41,866 nucleotides of DNA from Actinomortierella ambigua (taxonomy: Eukaryota; Mortierellomycota; Mortierellomycetes; Mortierellales; Mortierellaceae), in contig JAAAJB010000310.1 in NCBI GenBank assembly GCA_016098155.1, forward strand, positions 1 to 41,866, given 5' to 3'. The position numbers and the translations under genes are program-made. The notes under the pieces were generated by a model. That model was not told the origin of the DNA and ran no database searches. It saw only the letters and a list, made by a program, of their open reading frames with translations. The first letter of the stretch is position 1, and each line of letters opens with the position of its first letter. Positions 22,135 to 32,822 of the stretch are shown one piece after another.

Positions 22135-23621
22135 ATGACGTCCATCTCCTCAGCACCTGTTCTTCAGGGAAACAGTCTGGTTGATCTCAACATTCAACTC
22201 ATGTGCCCAGGTGAGAAACCTTGTCTCCCCCCTCCTTCCACCTCTCTTTTTCTCAATTTGTCAGCATTGAGCTACGAAATGACAGGGGATGGATTGGTGG
22301 ATAGATAGATGGATGAATGTGAAAAAGAGGAGAAGGGGAGGAGGAGGAAGAGGAGTAAAGCAATGACGCAGAAGGAAGAGTGTGCAAATGGGCATGTGTG
22401 GGAACAAGAAGGGGGCACGGGGGAATAGTGCAATGAATTTGGGAAAGAAGAAGAACAAAATAAAGGGAAAATAGGGAGGCGCCATATTTTTGGACAAAAT
22501 TGGGTTTGACACCACACATCACCAAGATTGATTGGCTCTCTTAAGTACCGCGGTTTTCTTACTCTTCGTTCTCTCTCCCCCGCAAATACAAACACACAAA
22601 AGACTGCAAGGTTGTCCCTCCCAACATCTCTGAAGAGTTCTCGTCGGGCGACCTGGTGTGTGCTGATTGTGGTCTGGTCCTGGGCGACCGTATCATCGAC
22701 ACCCGCTCTGAATGGCGTACCTTTGCCAACGACGAGGGCGATGATCCTTCCCGTGTTGGTTCTGCTGCCAACCCTCTCCTCAACGGCCCACAGCTGGACA
22801 CCGTCATCTCTCAAAAGGACGGTGGTTCTGGCGCTGCTCGTGAACTCAACCGCACTCACGGCCGTGTCACAGCTGTCAAGGGTGAGCGCAACCTGCTGCA
22901 GGCCTACAAGGAGATCTCGGCCATGTGCGAAGCCATCGGTCTGCCCAAGTTGATTGGTATGTATAGTGGGGCTCTGGACACGCAGATTTGTCATGTAAGG
23001 GCGTTGAAATGAAAAAAAAAAAAAAAAAAAAAAAAAGCTAACAACCATCATGCCTCTGGTCTGGTAGTTGACGTGGCTAAACAGTTGTACAAGCGCGTGG
23101 AAGACGAAAAGTTGCTGCGAGGCAAGCCCAACGAGAGCATCATTGCTGCTTGCATCTTCATTGCCTGTCGTCAGGAAGGTGTGCCTCGTACCTTTAAGGA
23201 GGTCTGCGCTCTGACCCAGGTTCCCAAGAAGGAGATTGGCCGTTGCTTCAAGGCCCTGGCCCGCCATCTAGAGACGAATGTCCAGACGATGACCTCCGTA
23301 GATCTGATGTCACGTTTCTGCTCAAACCTGAACCTGCCCATGGAGGTTCAGAAGGCCGCCATCGACCTGACGAAGAAAGCCAAAGAGCTGGGTACTCTTG
23401 CTGGCAAGTCCCCTGTCTCGATTGCAGCAGCGTGCATCTACATGGCTTCAAGTCTGCATAGCCATGCACGATCGACCCGCGACATCAGTGTCGTCTGTGG
23501 TGTGTCTGAAGTGACGATTAAGAATGCCTACAAGTACTTGTACAATGAGCGTACCAAGATCGTTGTAGAGCGTGGCAACGTCAAGCAGCTCGAGGCCATC
23601 GAGTCCCTCCCTACGCCTTAA
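22135..23621 (+). CDS. SUA7: Transcription initiation factor TFIIB
   Basis: Three exons (22135-22210, 22603-22956, 23068-23621) join in phase into 327 aa, between the human and yeast lengths. TFIIB bridges TBP and RNA polymerase II in the pre-initiation complex. An N-terminal zinc ribbon uses Cys 24, 27, 45 and 48 (C-P-D-C ... C-A-D-C). The B-reader and linker follow with DTRSEWRTFANDEGDDPSRVG. Two cyclin repeats cover about 120-210 and 220-310 (KQLYKRVEDEKLLRGK, AACIFIACRQEG, AAACIYMASSL, VSEVTIKNAYKYLY). Intron 1 is long (392 nt) and splits the first zinc knuckle (phase 1). Intron 2 holds an A run of about 24. A 331-aa minus-strand frame over this gene is a shadow. Confidence 0.95.
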
Positions 23622-24525
23622 GTGGCTGTTGGCTGTGGTCTGGATGAAACCCATTGAGTCGTTTGCCCATATTGATGGAGGAGAGTTGAAGCCCGCTTAC
23701 CTACCTTGCATGAGTGCTCACCTTCTCTGTCTATTTTCATGGCCCTCTTTGTACATTTATCTTCCCCCTCTTTGACTCTGCATACTCTCATGATCTACCT
23801 CCCTTACGCATTTTCCAGACCCACACTGTTGGTCATCTACACCGACTATATGGGGTCATTCACAGAAAAAAAAAGAATAAAAAACTCAAAAACATCATGA
23901 ATACTCCTTTATGGAAAGTATACCTGGTTAGCTACGATTGCTGCTTGTTTCGAGGTATCACCTCGGGAAGGAGCAAATACTCTTTAACAGGAAACACGGG
24001 CAAAGTGTAAAGCATAACGCAACTGGTGGTCGGTGCTCAAACGAGCTTCTGTTCAGGGAAGGGAGGCGATGTTAGCACACCAGCCTTCATGAGCATAAGC
24101 AAGCTCCTTCTTATCCATGTCTCTTCCCAGATTCGTTACTTCAGGCATTGATAGACGTCAGCTATGGCTGTGCAATAAAGGGTTTAGTCATCAAAAGTGC
24201 TGTGCAGCTGGCTAAGGACATGCCTGAAAGAACATTTTTGTCTGTCAAAAAAGCACTGGCCTCTCTTTGTGCTGTCACACAATCCTAACGGAGCACTGCG
24301 ATCGGGGCATGGGCACACACGCCGTGCCATGTCTCGGACAATTGCAGACATTGCGGAATAAAGGAGTTCGAGGTCGTGACTGAAATTTTCCCAGTTCAAC
24401 CAGCGCCAATATGAATCCCAACTCGGCCTTTCTTTCACTCGTTCCTTCAAACCATCCAAACGTTGCTCATTCTGCCCACCCCCATCTCTCACTCTCTCCT
24501 CCCCCTCCCCTTTCTCCTCGCAGCC
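23622..24525. other. Intergenic stretch
   Basis: This holds the TFIIB 3' flank and the ceramidase promoter, which ends in a CT-rich run just before the ATG. I see no gene or RNA. Confidence 0.5.
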
Positions 24526-25742
24526 ATGGGCTATCATGACTACGACAAGACCGGATATTGGTCGCCGAGCACAGCATCAGTCAACTGGTACGGCCGTCGC
24601 TACCTCCATTTTTCCAACCTTAACCATACAGCCGTGGATATCGTTTGGTTGACTTGAGGCTGACCTGCAATTGGACCCGATGATTCTAGGTGTGAAAACA
24701 ACTACACAGTTAACTATTACATTGCAGAGTATGTTGCCCTTTTCTCTACCACACCCTTCTTCCCAACAAAACCAGAAAACGTGGCAGACCTCTGGTGCTT
24801 TTTTTCTTCTTCAAGTACCGAGAAGATTATGCACTCAAAACTAACTTCGCTTTCAACATGACGCGGGCTAATACCTCATTAGATTCTGGAACACGATATC
24901 CAGTCTTTTTATCGTATTCGTTGGCATCGCTGGATATCAACTTTTGGTTCCAAGAAGACAGGATCACAGACTGAACTTGGCATGCGCCATGGGAACCTTG
25001 ATCGGCGTTGGGTCCGTGATGTTTCATGGCACTCTGAGGCATAAAATGCAACTCCTCGACGAATTACCAGAGGTCTATTTAGCTTCCGTCTTGTTCTTCA
25101 CATGTGTCGAGACGAGGCACGGTCGTCAGGGCCTTTGGCTTCCTGTGTTCTTGGCTATGTGGCTCGGTAGGAATTTGGGAAGGAGTCGAAGGGGAAAAGG
25201 GGAGAGGGGGTGAAGAAAGCATTTAGGGGAGTTGCATGTTTTCCTTCTCGCCAATGGTAGGTCTCTTACGACTCCTTTTTTTTTCCTTTTACTATATAGC
25301 ACTGGTGACATATGTGGCATCGACGGCGGCTGGAAGTACGCAGTTCATCTTCTTTCAGTCATCCTTTGCGTTCATGCACCTGTGGATCATCTACTATGTT
25401 GTCGACCAATACCACGTCCAAACAAAACACCGACCCAGCTTGGATCAGCGATGGCTAGGTCGACGAGCCTTGGCGTCATATGCGTTTGCGGTCTCGATCT
25501 GGCTCATTGATCTCAAGTTATGCGAGTACACCAATGGTCTCTCGCCGACCTCATGGACCCCCTTCCCTTTGCACCTACATGCATGGTGGCACATCTTTTC
25601 GGCTCTTGGTGTCTACTTGACCCTTGCGCTCGTCTGTTTGCAACATTATGAAAGCATGCAGCTGAGGCCATACATGTATATCTGGAAAGGCATCCTGCCA
25701 GCGATTGGCCTCCATGGAGCGACGCACGACAAGGTGGCATGA
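24526..25742 (+). CDS. Alkaline ceramidase, proximal copy
   Basis: Four exons (24526-24587, 24690-24728, 24883-25166, 25300-25742) join in phase into 275 aa. Alkaline ceramidases (ACER, yeast Ypc1/Ydc1) are seven-helix membrane enzymes of the ER/Golgi that cleave ceramide to a sphingoid base and fatty acid. The N-terminus YWSPSTASVNWCENNY matches the family's calcium site; Glu 23, Asn 25 and Glu 34 are present, but the Asp found in human ACER3 (D19) is Asn 20 here. The zinc site is intact: His in MFHGTLRH, and the two His of HAWWHIFS. The Ser before the first His (GSVMFH) and the Asp of LLDELPE are also kept. The start is supported by identical exon 1 length (62 nt) in the distal copy. Compared with that copy, exon 3 is continuous across the LLDELP site. 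Confidence 0.9.
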
Positions 25743-25854
25743 GAAAGGAGCATGTAGACTATTATCCCTTTTTAGAATCAACAAAGAAATGATTGCTAGA
25801 TACTAGATGTTTTCTTTTAGGGTCATCTCTTCTCTCCTTTAGCCACTAAATGAC

Positions 25855-25866
25855 TCGATATATAAA
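25855..25866 (+). promoter_or_regulatory. TATA box upstream of the ceramidase relic
   Basis: CGATATATAAAG lies about 50-60 bp before the relic's ATG-like codon at 25917. It could be a surviving promoter element of the decayed gene; its activity is unknown. Confidence 0.35.
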
Positions 25867-25916
25867 GGGAGAAGAAAAACGTATTGGAAATCGAAAGCCA
25901 GCACACGCAACGAAAA

Positions 25917-26790
25917 ATGCTTCTGGTTTTTGGCAAGTTGTACTACTGGTCACCCACTACTTGTTTGGTTGGTCGGTATGTGCTGTGGCATACGCGCGTC
26001 CACCGAAAAAAAATGACGCCAACTGACCTGCGTTCTCGGACGACCAACCCATAGGTACGAGAACAACTATGTTATCTCTTACTAGGTTGCTGAGCATGCC
26101 TCTCTCACTACTCTTTCTTGGTAACCTGCTACGGTATGGAGGAAAATCCAAGCTTGAACGCTATCTTCTGCCGCTATGCTATCAATTGCTTTATAGCATT
26201 CGATCTCAATCTTGTAAACCATCGCCTTAAACATAGCTGGCACATAATTGTGCCCCATAAGGGAGTCCTAGCTGCCTGGTACATACTGCATGATAGCAAT
26301 CGTCGGCATCAAGTCGGTCCTGTTTCATAGGACGCTCCAACATGATATGCGATTATTTGGTGAGTTGTCCTTGGATGGCGACAGTGAAGGGTCCATTTTC
26401 GTGCTGAATTGCATTAATATTGCTCAAAACCTTCCCCATCCGTTTCCAGACCCGTTACCCATGCTCTACACTGCAGTTTCCATCAACTCTTAGATACCCA
26501 TGGCTCTCAAGGACGTTGGCTTCCACCATTGCTCATCGCGCGGCTTGGCCGTTGTCACAGTCGAGGCCTCCAATGACGAGCGGCGGCATCCAGCTGTTCT
26601 CGCTCCTCGTACCGATGATCAGCCTCGAGACGATGGTTGCCTACACTAGCTGGGCTGTGTACTAGCAACAGACAAGAGGAGTTGATCCGACCTAGCCTGC
26701 GATGGCTCATTCGGACAGCGACGAGCTCTTTCCTGTCCACGGTTGTGCTGCGGTTGATCGACGGTAATATCTGCGAGCAAACCGACTTTT
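25917..26790 (+). pseudogene. Decayed alkaline ceramidase copy
   Basis: This stretch follows the exon order of the intact ceramidases but is broken. Exon 1 retains WSP-T (from WSPSTASVNW). Exon 2 keeps its acceptor (CATAG at 26050-26054) and reads YENNYVISY, then hits TAG at 26083-26085 where intact copies read YIAE. Its donor has changed from GAGTATG to GAGCATG. Further on, GTCGGCATCAAGTCGG and TTTCATAGGACGCTCCAACATGATATGCGATTATTTGGTGAG align with the VIGIGSFMFHGTLRHKMQLL exon end. Later blocks near 26550-26600 and 26660-26780 align with the TAVASMASGQTQF and QRWLIPRMF exons. Wording (CGAGAACAACTATG) and the donor after the leucine pair match the distal copy, not the adjacent one. Confidence 0.8.
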
Positions 26791-27160
26791 CCCCTTGTAC
26801 TGTACTTGGTAGCACGCGTTGTGTGTGTTAGATGGTACATAGCGATCCTTTACAAGTACTGTCAAGGCTGTGGGCTGGCAGCCGTTTGATTCATATGTGA
26901 GTCCGACATACGGAGGGCAAGTGAAGAGAATATGTCATCAGCTTTTTGTATTCTCTTCGTCGCGTCGCAAGAGTATGCGCTGAGACTACTAGTGCGCAGT
27001 TGAAAATGTCGAAGCACCAATTTCATTGGGCGTGTGATCGTAATGAGCCGAGGAACAATGAGTCATGGAGACAGAGCAAATAAACTTTCGCCATGCCATT
27101 TTTCTTTTTTGAGGCAATCTTTAGCCTCATTAACTCCTTTTTTTCCATTCACCACTCACC
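26791..27160. other. Intergenic stretch
   Basis: This is the promoter side of the aldo-keto reductase gene. I see no gene or repeat. Confidence 0.5.
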
Positions 27161-28740
27161 ATGACTGACAAGTTGCAAGTCATTCTAGGGTAATGCAAAC
27201 TACTGGACTGCGCTCAGGTCGCGAACGAGCCTCCTATTCCAGTCCATAACCACAATTGCCCTCTTTCTTACTCTCTTTCTTTGTATCGGCTGCTGTAGAT
27301 GTATGACATTTGGCGAGTCAGGAGGTGGTTCGCGTGTCAAGACCAACGAAGAGGCCCAGGCCATCATTGATACCTTCCATCACAAGTACGGGCACACCCA
27401 ACTCGATACTGCCCGCATATACTGCGATGGCCAAACGGAGCAGGTATCCAATGAAACCTCCACAGATATCGTCCTAAACGACAACAACATAGGTCTCCTA
27501 AGTAAGAAACCAGTACTCTTCTATTAACGAAAGCCCGATTCTCTTATGTTTGTAGATGATGGGTAACTTGAACTTGACAGGTCTGACTGTCGACACCAAG
27601 GTCTTTCCCTTGCAGCTAGGTGGGCTTGCCCCTGAGAAGGTGAAGCAGTCCCTTCTCGCATCGCTGAAGGCTCTACAGACCGACAAGGTTCAAGTCTTTT
27701 ACTTGCACGCTCCTGACTATGCCACACCCATCGAGGAGACTCTCAAGGCTGTCAACGAGCTTCATCAGGAGGGGCACTTCGAGGAGCTTGGTCTGTCCAA
27801 CTACCCAGCCTACATGGTTGATCGGATCTACTACATCTGCAAGATCAATGGTTATGTTCTGCCCACAGTTTACCAGGGAATGGTAAGAGAGTCGCGAAGA
27901 TGTTTCAGCGGATGTTTTTTTTTTGGGGGGGGGGGGACTGTTCGCTAAACACTTTTTTTTATCCTGTTCAACCCTCCTCCCCCCCCCTCTTCGCCATCGA
28001 TTTTTTATTTAGTACAACGCCTTCACGCGCCACATTGAGCCAGAGCTGTTCGCATGCCTTGAAGATTTGAATATCCGTTTCCGTGCCTACAACCCACTTT
28101 GTGGAGGAATTCTGACCGGATCATTCGTCTTTGACGCCACGGTCGATCAAGGCTCGCGCTTTGATAGCAACACTAAGCAGGGCGCCAGGTAACAAGGCAC
28201 AGAAAAAAGTGAGAAAAAGAGAAAAAAAAATGGCGTGCCGTCTCCTACGTTCTAACCTTCTCTCTTTCTATCTATCTCTGGTACTATGAACAAAGATATC
28301 GCGAGCGATACTGGCACGAATCCTACTTTACGGCTGTGAAGCAACTCAAGGCTGTCTGTGATCGTCACGGCCTGAGTGTTGTGCAGGTGGCTTTTGACTG
28401 GCTTCAGTTCCACTCGAAACTCGAGCATGGGCGAGGCGATGGTAAATGGAGCGAAAAAAATGATTGAAAAGAAGCGTTGACATTTCAAATCGTAAAGGAT
28501 TCTCGTCGCTGACGCTAAACTCATTCACCTCTTGTCTCTGGCTCCTTTTTTTTTCTCCGCGTAGCCATTATCATTGGAGCTTCCTCCATGAAGCATACCA
28601 TCGATAACTTGGATGCCCTTGCCAATGGCAAACCCCTTCCGGCAGATGTGCTCGCCAAGGTCAACGAATGCTGGGAGCAGACACGGGAGAGTGCTCCTTC
28701 ATACTTCCGCACAAAGGACCAGATGCTGGGACCCCGTTGA
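27161..28740 (+). CDS. Aldo-keto reductase, AKR7-like
   Basis: Six exons (27161-27189, 27299-27443, 27556-27882, 28013-28188, 28296-28441, 28565-28740) join in phase into 332 aa, the usual length. AKR7 enzymes are cytosolic NADPH-dependent reductases of aldehydes such as succinic semialdehyde and aflatoxin dialdehyde. The catalytic tetrad is present: Asp 46 and Tyr 51 (LDTARIY), Lys 73 (VDTKVFP) and His 109 (FYLHAPD). Other AKR7 marks are GCMTFGE at the start, the ETLKAVNELHQEG helix, LGLSNYPAYMVD, and the AYNPLCGGILTG segment. AIIIGASSMKHTIDNL near the C-terminus contributes to the NADPH pocket. The segment around TEQ-MMGN is less typical than the rest, so exon 3's boundary is the weakest join. 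Physiological substrate is not evident. Confidence 0.85.
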
Positions 28741-29071
28741 AACGTTAACGGACTCTATTAGAATAAAGATCATTTCTCTTTTATGATATGATAAATTGTC
28801 CCGTTTCCCAACACCCGTCACAAAAGCGATCACCCGTCTAGGAACAGGAGTTTTGTTAGAAAGTAAAAGCCAAGCTTCCCACCCGCGATAGCTAGACTCG
28901 AGGAGCTCCCAAATGAGATGATCTCGGAATGCCCTGTGAGAATATGGGGATACTTTGCGATGCACAATCATGCAGAGAAGCCAAATGAGCAGAAAAATGG
29001 CACCGACAAGCTACCTACGACCGTTTAATTATATAAATATAAGAATCGAATGTAAAAAGATCGAGGCTTGC
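28741..29071. other. Convergent 3' flanks
   Basis: This 331-bp stretch separates the stops of the reductase (+) and the SDR (-). I see nothing else in it. Confidence 0.5.
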
Positions 29072-29824
29072 TTAGAAATCCGACCCTCCGTTGACTTCTA
29101 ACATCTGCCCTGTAACCCAGCGGGAATCCTCACTGGCAAAGAACGAGACAACGTCAGCAACATCATCAGGCATCCCAAGTCGTCCAAAAGCGCTTAATCC
29201 CGCAGCCCATTGGATCACCTCTGGTGTCTGCTCTCTCCTAAGGGTCTCGGTGTCGACGATCCCAGGGCTAACACCATTGATGGTAATGCCCTTGGGACCA
29301 AGGTCTTTACACAGCGACCGAACAATCTGGTTGACAGCACCTTTGGAAGCGGTGTACAACAAAAACCTGCTTGAAATTCTTGAACTTGTTGTCATCCCCG
29401 AAGATATAAAGATGAGACGACTGCCGGGTTGCAAGTGAGGGATCAAAAGCTTAGTGAAGAACACGGGGGCCTTGACGTTGATCCGGAACGCGGCGTCAAA
29501 GTCTTCTCCTTCCAGACCTTCAAACTCACTGCCATTCACCCATCCAGCATTAAAAACGACAGCGTCGATCCTTCCGAATGCAGCAAGAGTGGCGTCCAGA
29601 AGCTTCTCGCCATCGGGGATCTGACCCATATCCGCTTGGACAGCGATCGCTCTGACGTCTGGACATGAGGACTGGATTGTATTGATGACTTCTTGGGCGC
29701 TGGATGCATTAGAATGATAGTTGATGACGACATTGTAACCATCCTTGGCGAGACGGATGGCAGTGGCGCGGCCAATTCCGCGGGACGCTCCTGTAACGAT
29801 GGCAACACGACGGGACGGAGGCAT
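29072..29824 (-). CDS. Short-chain dehydrogenase/reductase, intronless
   Basis: A single uninterrupted frame encodes 250 aa of the classical SDR family. The NAD(P) motif TGASRGIG is at 11-18, the NAG motif at 92-94, and the active site has Asn 116, Ser 141/142, Tyr 157 and Lys 161 (YTASK). It ends with WVTGQMLEVNGGSDF, the ending seen in 3-oxoacyl-ACP reductase (FabG)-like and gluconate dehydrogenase-like SDRs. An Asn-Tyr-His after the second strand (VVINYHS) favours NADPH over NADH. Length is typical. The lack of introns contrasts with almost every neighbouring gene, which is compatible with transfer or with a retroposed origin. Substrate cannot be read from the sequence. Confidence 0.9.
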   Translation of the reverse strand: MPPSRRVAIVTGASRGIGRATAIRLAKDGYNVVINYHSNASSAQEVINTIQSSCPDVRAIAVQADMGQIPDGEKLLDATLAAFGRIDAVVFNAGWVNGSEFEGLEGEDFDAAFRINVKAPVFFTKLLIPHLQPGSRLIFISSGMTTSSRISSRFLLYTASKGAVNQIVRSLCKDLGPKGITINGVSPGIVDTETLRREQTPEVIQWAAGLSAFGRLGMPDDVADVVSFFASEDSRWVTGQMLEVNGGSDF

Positions 29825-29870
29825 GGTAAGATCTGCTATTTTGAGGATAGAACTCGGGGGAAGGGAGGCC

Positions 29871-29877
29871 TTTTATA
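29871..29877 (-). promoter_or_regulatory. TATA box of the SDR gene
   Basis: The minus strand reads GTATAAAAGG here, about 47-53 bp upstream of the ATG at 29824. This is a strong TATA match at a plausible distance. Confidence 0.6.
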
Positions 29878-30073
29878 CAAAATCGCGGCACTGTCTCACA
29901 TTGAGACGGAAAATCTCTCAAGCGGAAAGATCATGCAGCAGACTTTCTGGTGTTTCGGCGAACGCACAGTAAGCGCACCTCAGTGTCGCCATATACCCTC
30001 TTGTCCAAATTGCCAAATGGTATAAGTCAATAACTCATGGGTACATACTGTTGCGAGGCAATCTCACAATCGC

Positions 30074-30275
30074 GAGCAGTTCTGATGTTGTAAACTCTCC
30101 CACTTGTGCGGCTCTTTCTTGAAATCAACTGTACTTTTAACATGTATGTATCACCATCGCAGCTTAGTCATTCGCTAGCAGCTCTGATGCTGTGAACTTT
30201 CCAACCTGTGCGGCTCTTTCTTGAAATCAGCTGTACTTATAACATGTATGTATCACCATCACATCTTAGTCATCT
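30074..30275. repeat. 102-bp tandem duplication
   Basis: Two copies lie head to tail with a 102-bp period. The first begins near 30074 and the second near 30176. Both contain TCTGATG, TGTGCGGCTCTTTCTTGAAAT and ACATGTATGTATCACCATC in order, with scattered substitutions. It lies between the divergent SDR and unknown-protein genes. Confidence 0.85.
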
Positions 30276-30550
30276 AGGTGTGATTTGGCCAAGTCGTGTT
30301 TTTGGAGAGATGGAAGAAGGCTGAACCCTCCCCGAAGGCTAATCCAAAAGCCGAGGCAGTTCACATCAGCAGGCCCCACAAAGATTGGCCTGCGCATTTG
30401 CAACTGGTGGCCCGTGATACAAAACTGGTCTCGCCGGTGAATAGTATAAGAACGCGCCGGATTTCCCAAACTCACTTCATGAAGACGAGTTGTGCACAAA
30501 ACAGTCACCCATTCTCGATAACTTGCTAAACTACCCCTAACAACAACACG

Positions 30551-30714
30551 AAGTAAGTACCATGCGAAAATCTTCAAAGTGATGTCTCTTCATCGCAATG
30601 AGCCATCGCTCCATCCTATCCTGAATGTTTAAGCTATGCATAAATTCCCCAAAATTGACGTCTCTGCATTGCACTTGGCCATTCTCCGTCGTTCCTTACT
30701 GGTATTGGAACTAG
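30551..30714 (+). other. Possible leader intron of the 231-aa gene
   Basis: A GTAAGTACC donor (CGAA|GTAAGT, about 30551) and a GAACTAG acceptor just before 30715 could bound an intron in the leader of the gene that starts at 30728. The evidence is splice motifs only. Confidence 0.35.
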
Positions 30715-30727
30715 ATCATTTTTGAAA

Positions 30728-31423
30728 ATGACTGAACGAGACGTCCTAAAGACTGTACGGTTCTGGATCAAAGCGTTTATCCCTATTCCGTCGCTGTGTC
30801 CAAGTGTCTATCATTCCCCCGGAGCGTCAGCTGGCCGGAGCCACGTCGAGGTTCCATGGTCCAATTCTTTTGGCAAGCGCTGTTTCCTTGGAGACAACAG
30901 GCTCTACTCCAGCGATCCTGAGGCGCCATCGCGTATTCACGCCCTTGTGGAGATCAACGATCTTGACCTTCCAACGCCCAGCATCGGATTATCCGACATG
31001 AGGTGCTTTGAGTCCGCGGAAATCGATCCAGAATCGGGTGTCGTCCTTCGTACAGCTACCGCACCCCAAGACCACAGTCGTTTCTTCAACCTGCGTGCCA
31101 ACCAGACCACCGACCCCATTGCCGGCGTGATAACCGATTCTGCGAGCCCCAATTTTGTCCAGTTGGACTTGGAGGCAGTGGCCAGTCTGCCTCTCCTCGA
31201 AGACGCGCCGGATGTCCACATCACTGGCACGCTGCAAATTGATCGGGATGCGGGAACCTTCACCTACAAGGGGAAGATTGATCGATTCCCTTGCTATGAA
31301 GCTTGGGTTTCTTTCAATGATGGTACACCAATCAACCTCTTCAAGCTTCCGCCTGTTGAATTGACGGTCGTCAAGGGCGCCGACACCCGGGATGTTGCGA
31401 CTACTGTCAAGATTGTCCTGTAG
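30728..31423 (+). CDS. Unknown 231-aa protein with GDNR motif
   Basis: I do not recognise this protein with certainty. It is one uninterrupted frame from the ATG at 30728. The N-terminal part reads VRFWIKAFIPIPSLCPSVYH, and a central block reads CFLGDNRLYSSDPEAPSRI; a K-A-F-I-P start followed by GDNR and a Ser-Arg pair is reminiscent of bacterial proteins of the DUF3238 type, but I recall that family only loosely. The C-terminal half is rich in short beta-strand-like stretches (VHITGTLQIDRDAGTFTYKGK, YEAWVSFNDG, VELTVVKG). There is no signal peptide or clear transmembrane helix. Like the neighbouring SDR, its coding part has no intron. Parts of its 3' flank recur downstream. Confidence 0.65.
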   Translation: MTERDVLKTVRFWIKAFIPIPSLCPSVYHSPGASAGRSHVEVPWSNSFGKRCFLGDNRLYSSDPEAPSRIHALVEINDLDLPTPSIGLSDMRCFESAEIDPESGVVLRTATAPQDHSRFFNLRANQTTDPIAGVITDSASPNFVQLDLEAVASLPLLEDAPDVHITGTLQIDRDAGTFTYKGKIDRFPCYEAWVSFNDGTPINLFKLPPVELTVVKGADTRDVATTVKIVL

Positions 31424-32050
31424 TGTAGAGCAAGCTTGATTTCCTCCCCTTTTTTCGTTCAGATTCGAGAGCCATAGGACTTTACTCTATTTCTTCAAGA
31501 TTATTTCTTATAAAGTCGGTGCCAAAAAAAAAAAAAAAAAAAAAACCTGTTGAGAGCACGAGCGCCTAGTTGGACTTGAACAAGATAATAAACTTCAAAG
31601 AGTACAGTACGTACTCTTCTTTCTCCACAGCCTTTCTTTCCCATCAATTACTAATAGTGCCGTCGGACCTCATTCTCATCCTGCACGCATGTGTGTGTGT
31701 GTGTGTGTGTGTGCTCGACGCTAGAGTAACATGGTCGTTCGCACAAACCCCCCCCCTTGGTTAATCGTCGCACAAGCTCTGCGAACAACAAAAATTCTGA
31801 TTGTCCTGTAGTATTGTGCCTTTCAGATTTTTGATGTGAATTTTCATTGCTTAATAGAGAATAATCTTGTGCCCCGCAGGAACCCCCCTGAAGAAGCCCT
31901 GACTTATTTGTCCTCAAAGAATTGCGAACAACAAAAAAAAGTGAAATGGACAGTATGGACAGTACAATATAGAGCAAGCTTGATTTCCTCCTCCCCCCCC
32001 CCTCCCTTTTCGTTCAGACTCGACATCACTCAAGATTATTTCTTATTTAT
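31415..32050. repeat. Duplicated 3'-flank segments
   Basis: The segment at 31425-31510 (AGAGCAAGCTTGATTTCCTCC, then CGTTCAGA and CAAGATTATTTCTTAT) recurs at 31972-32045. A fragment of the gene's own end, GATTGTCCTGTAGT, recurs near 31798. The downstream region therefore holds partial copies of the end of the 231-aa gene. Confidence 0.7.
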
Positions 32051-32822
32051 CCCTTTTCCAATTGATAAGAGGAAGTGGAGGGGTGGTAAACGCTTACGGT
32101 TCGGGTCTATATGTAGAGGCAAACTCAATAAAGATTTTGGCCAGGGGCTAACGCTCTCTTTATTCGAACAACAACACGTTTCGAGCTGTCAATAGCGCGC
32201 CTTCCCGTAGGTCGTGCCTGAGAGTACATCGCCCCACGTCGCCCTACCCCTACCCTTCGTCTGGAGCAGGGTTTGAGACCCTCCCCTCCATCTCGAAATC
32301 GCAATCGCTCCCTCATTCTCGATTTCATCTTCATGTTGTCACCTAGGTGGTTTCTTTCGAAGACTTTGGCACAGACAGTGCGGTGCATGGTGGCGGGGGG
32401 GGGAGGGGAAGGAGTTGTGAGAGATGGAAGCGGGGAAGGAAAGAGAGAGTACAGTGGTACAAAGATGCTGGCACGTTTACGCACGCTATTGTTTGCTTAT
32501 GAATCGCTGTAACAGAGAGGGGCAAGCCCAACTGACACGGCAGAAAAATCTTATTCCCCAACTGCGCGCTAGTACCAAAATGATGCTCTTATCTAAGATA
32601 AACTAATGCCCAATAAACCTGTTTTTTATCTGTGTTGAGAGCACGAACGACTAGTTGGACTTGAACGAGACAATCAACTTCAAAGAGTACAGTACGTACC
32701 CCTCTTTCTCCGCAGCTATTCTTTCCCATCAATTACTAATATTGCCGTCGGACCTCATTCCCATCCTGCACGCATGTGTGTGTGTGTTTGTGTGAGGGAG
32801 TATGTATATGTGCTTGACGCAT
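31546..32822. repeat. Direct repeats of about 185 bp
   Basis: Copy 1 (31546-31731) and copy 2 (32631-32822) share TTGAGAGCACGA, CTAGTTGGACTTGAAC, AAGAGTACAGTACGTAC, CCCATCAATTACTAATA and GCCGTCGGACCTCATTC in order. Both end in a GT microsatellite and a TGCT(C/T)GACGC block. They are about 1,085 bp apart. No coding frame or terminal inverted repeat was found in the unit. Confidence 0.85.

Noticed and set aside
22272..23267. 331-aa open frame on the minus strand
   Set aside because: It lies over TFIIB exons 2-3 and intron 2; the plus strand gives an unmistakable TFIIB. The minus frame includes a poly-Phe run from the A homopolymer.
31546..31731. Possible tRNA-derived SINE, from GTTGAGAGCAC resembling an A box
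   Set aside because: The B-box-like sequence is on the opposite strand and the spacing is wrong.
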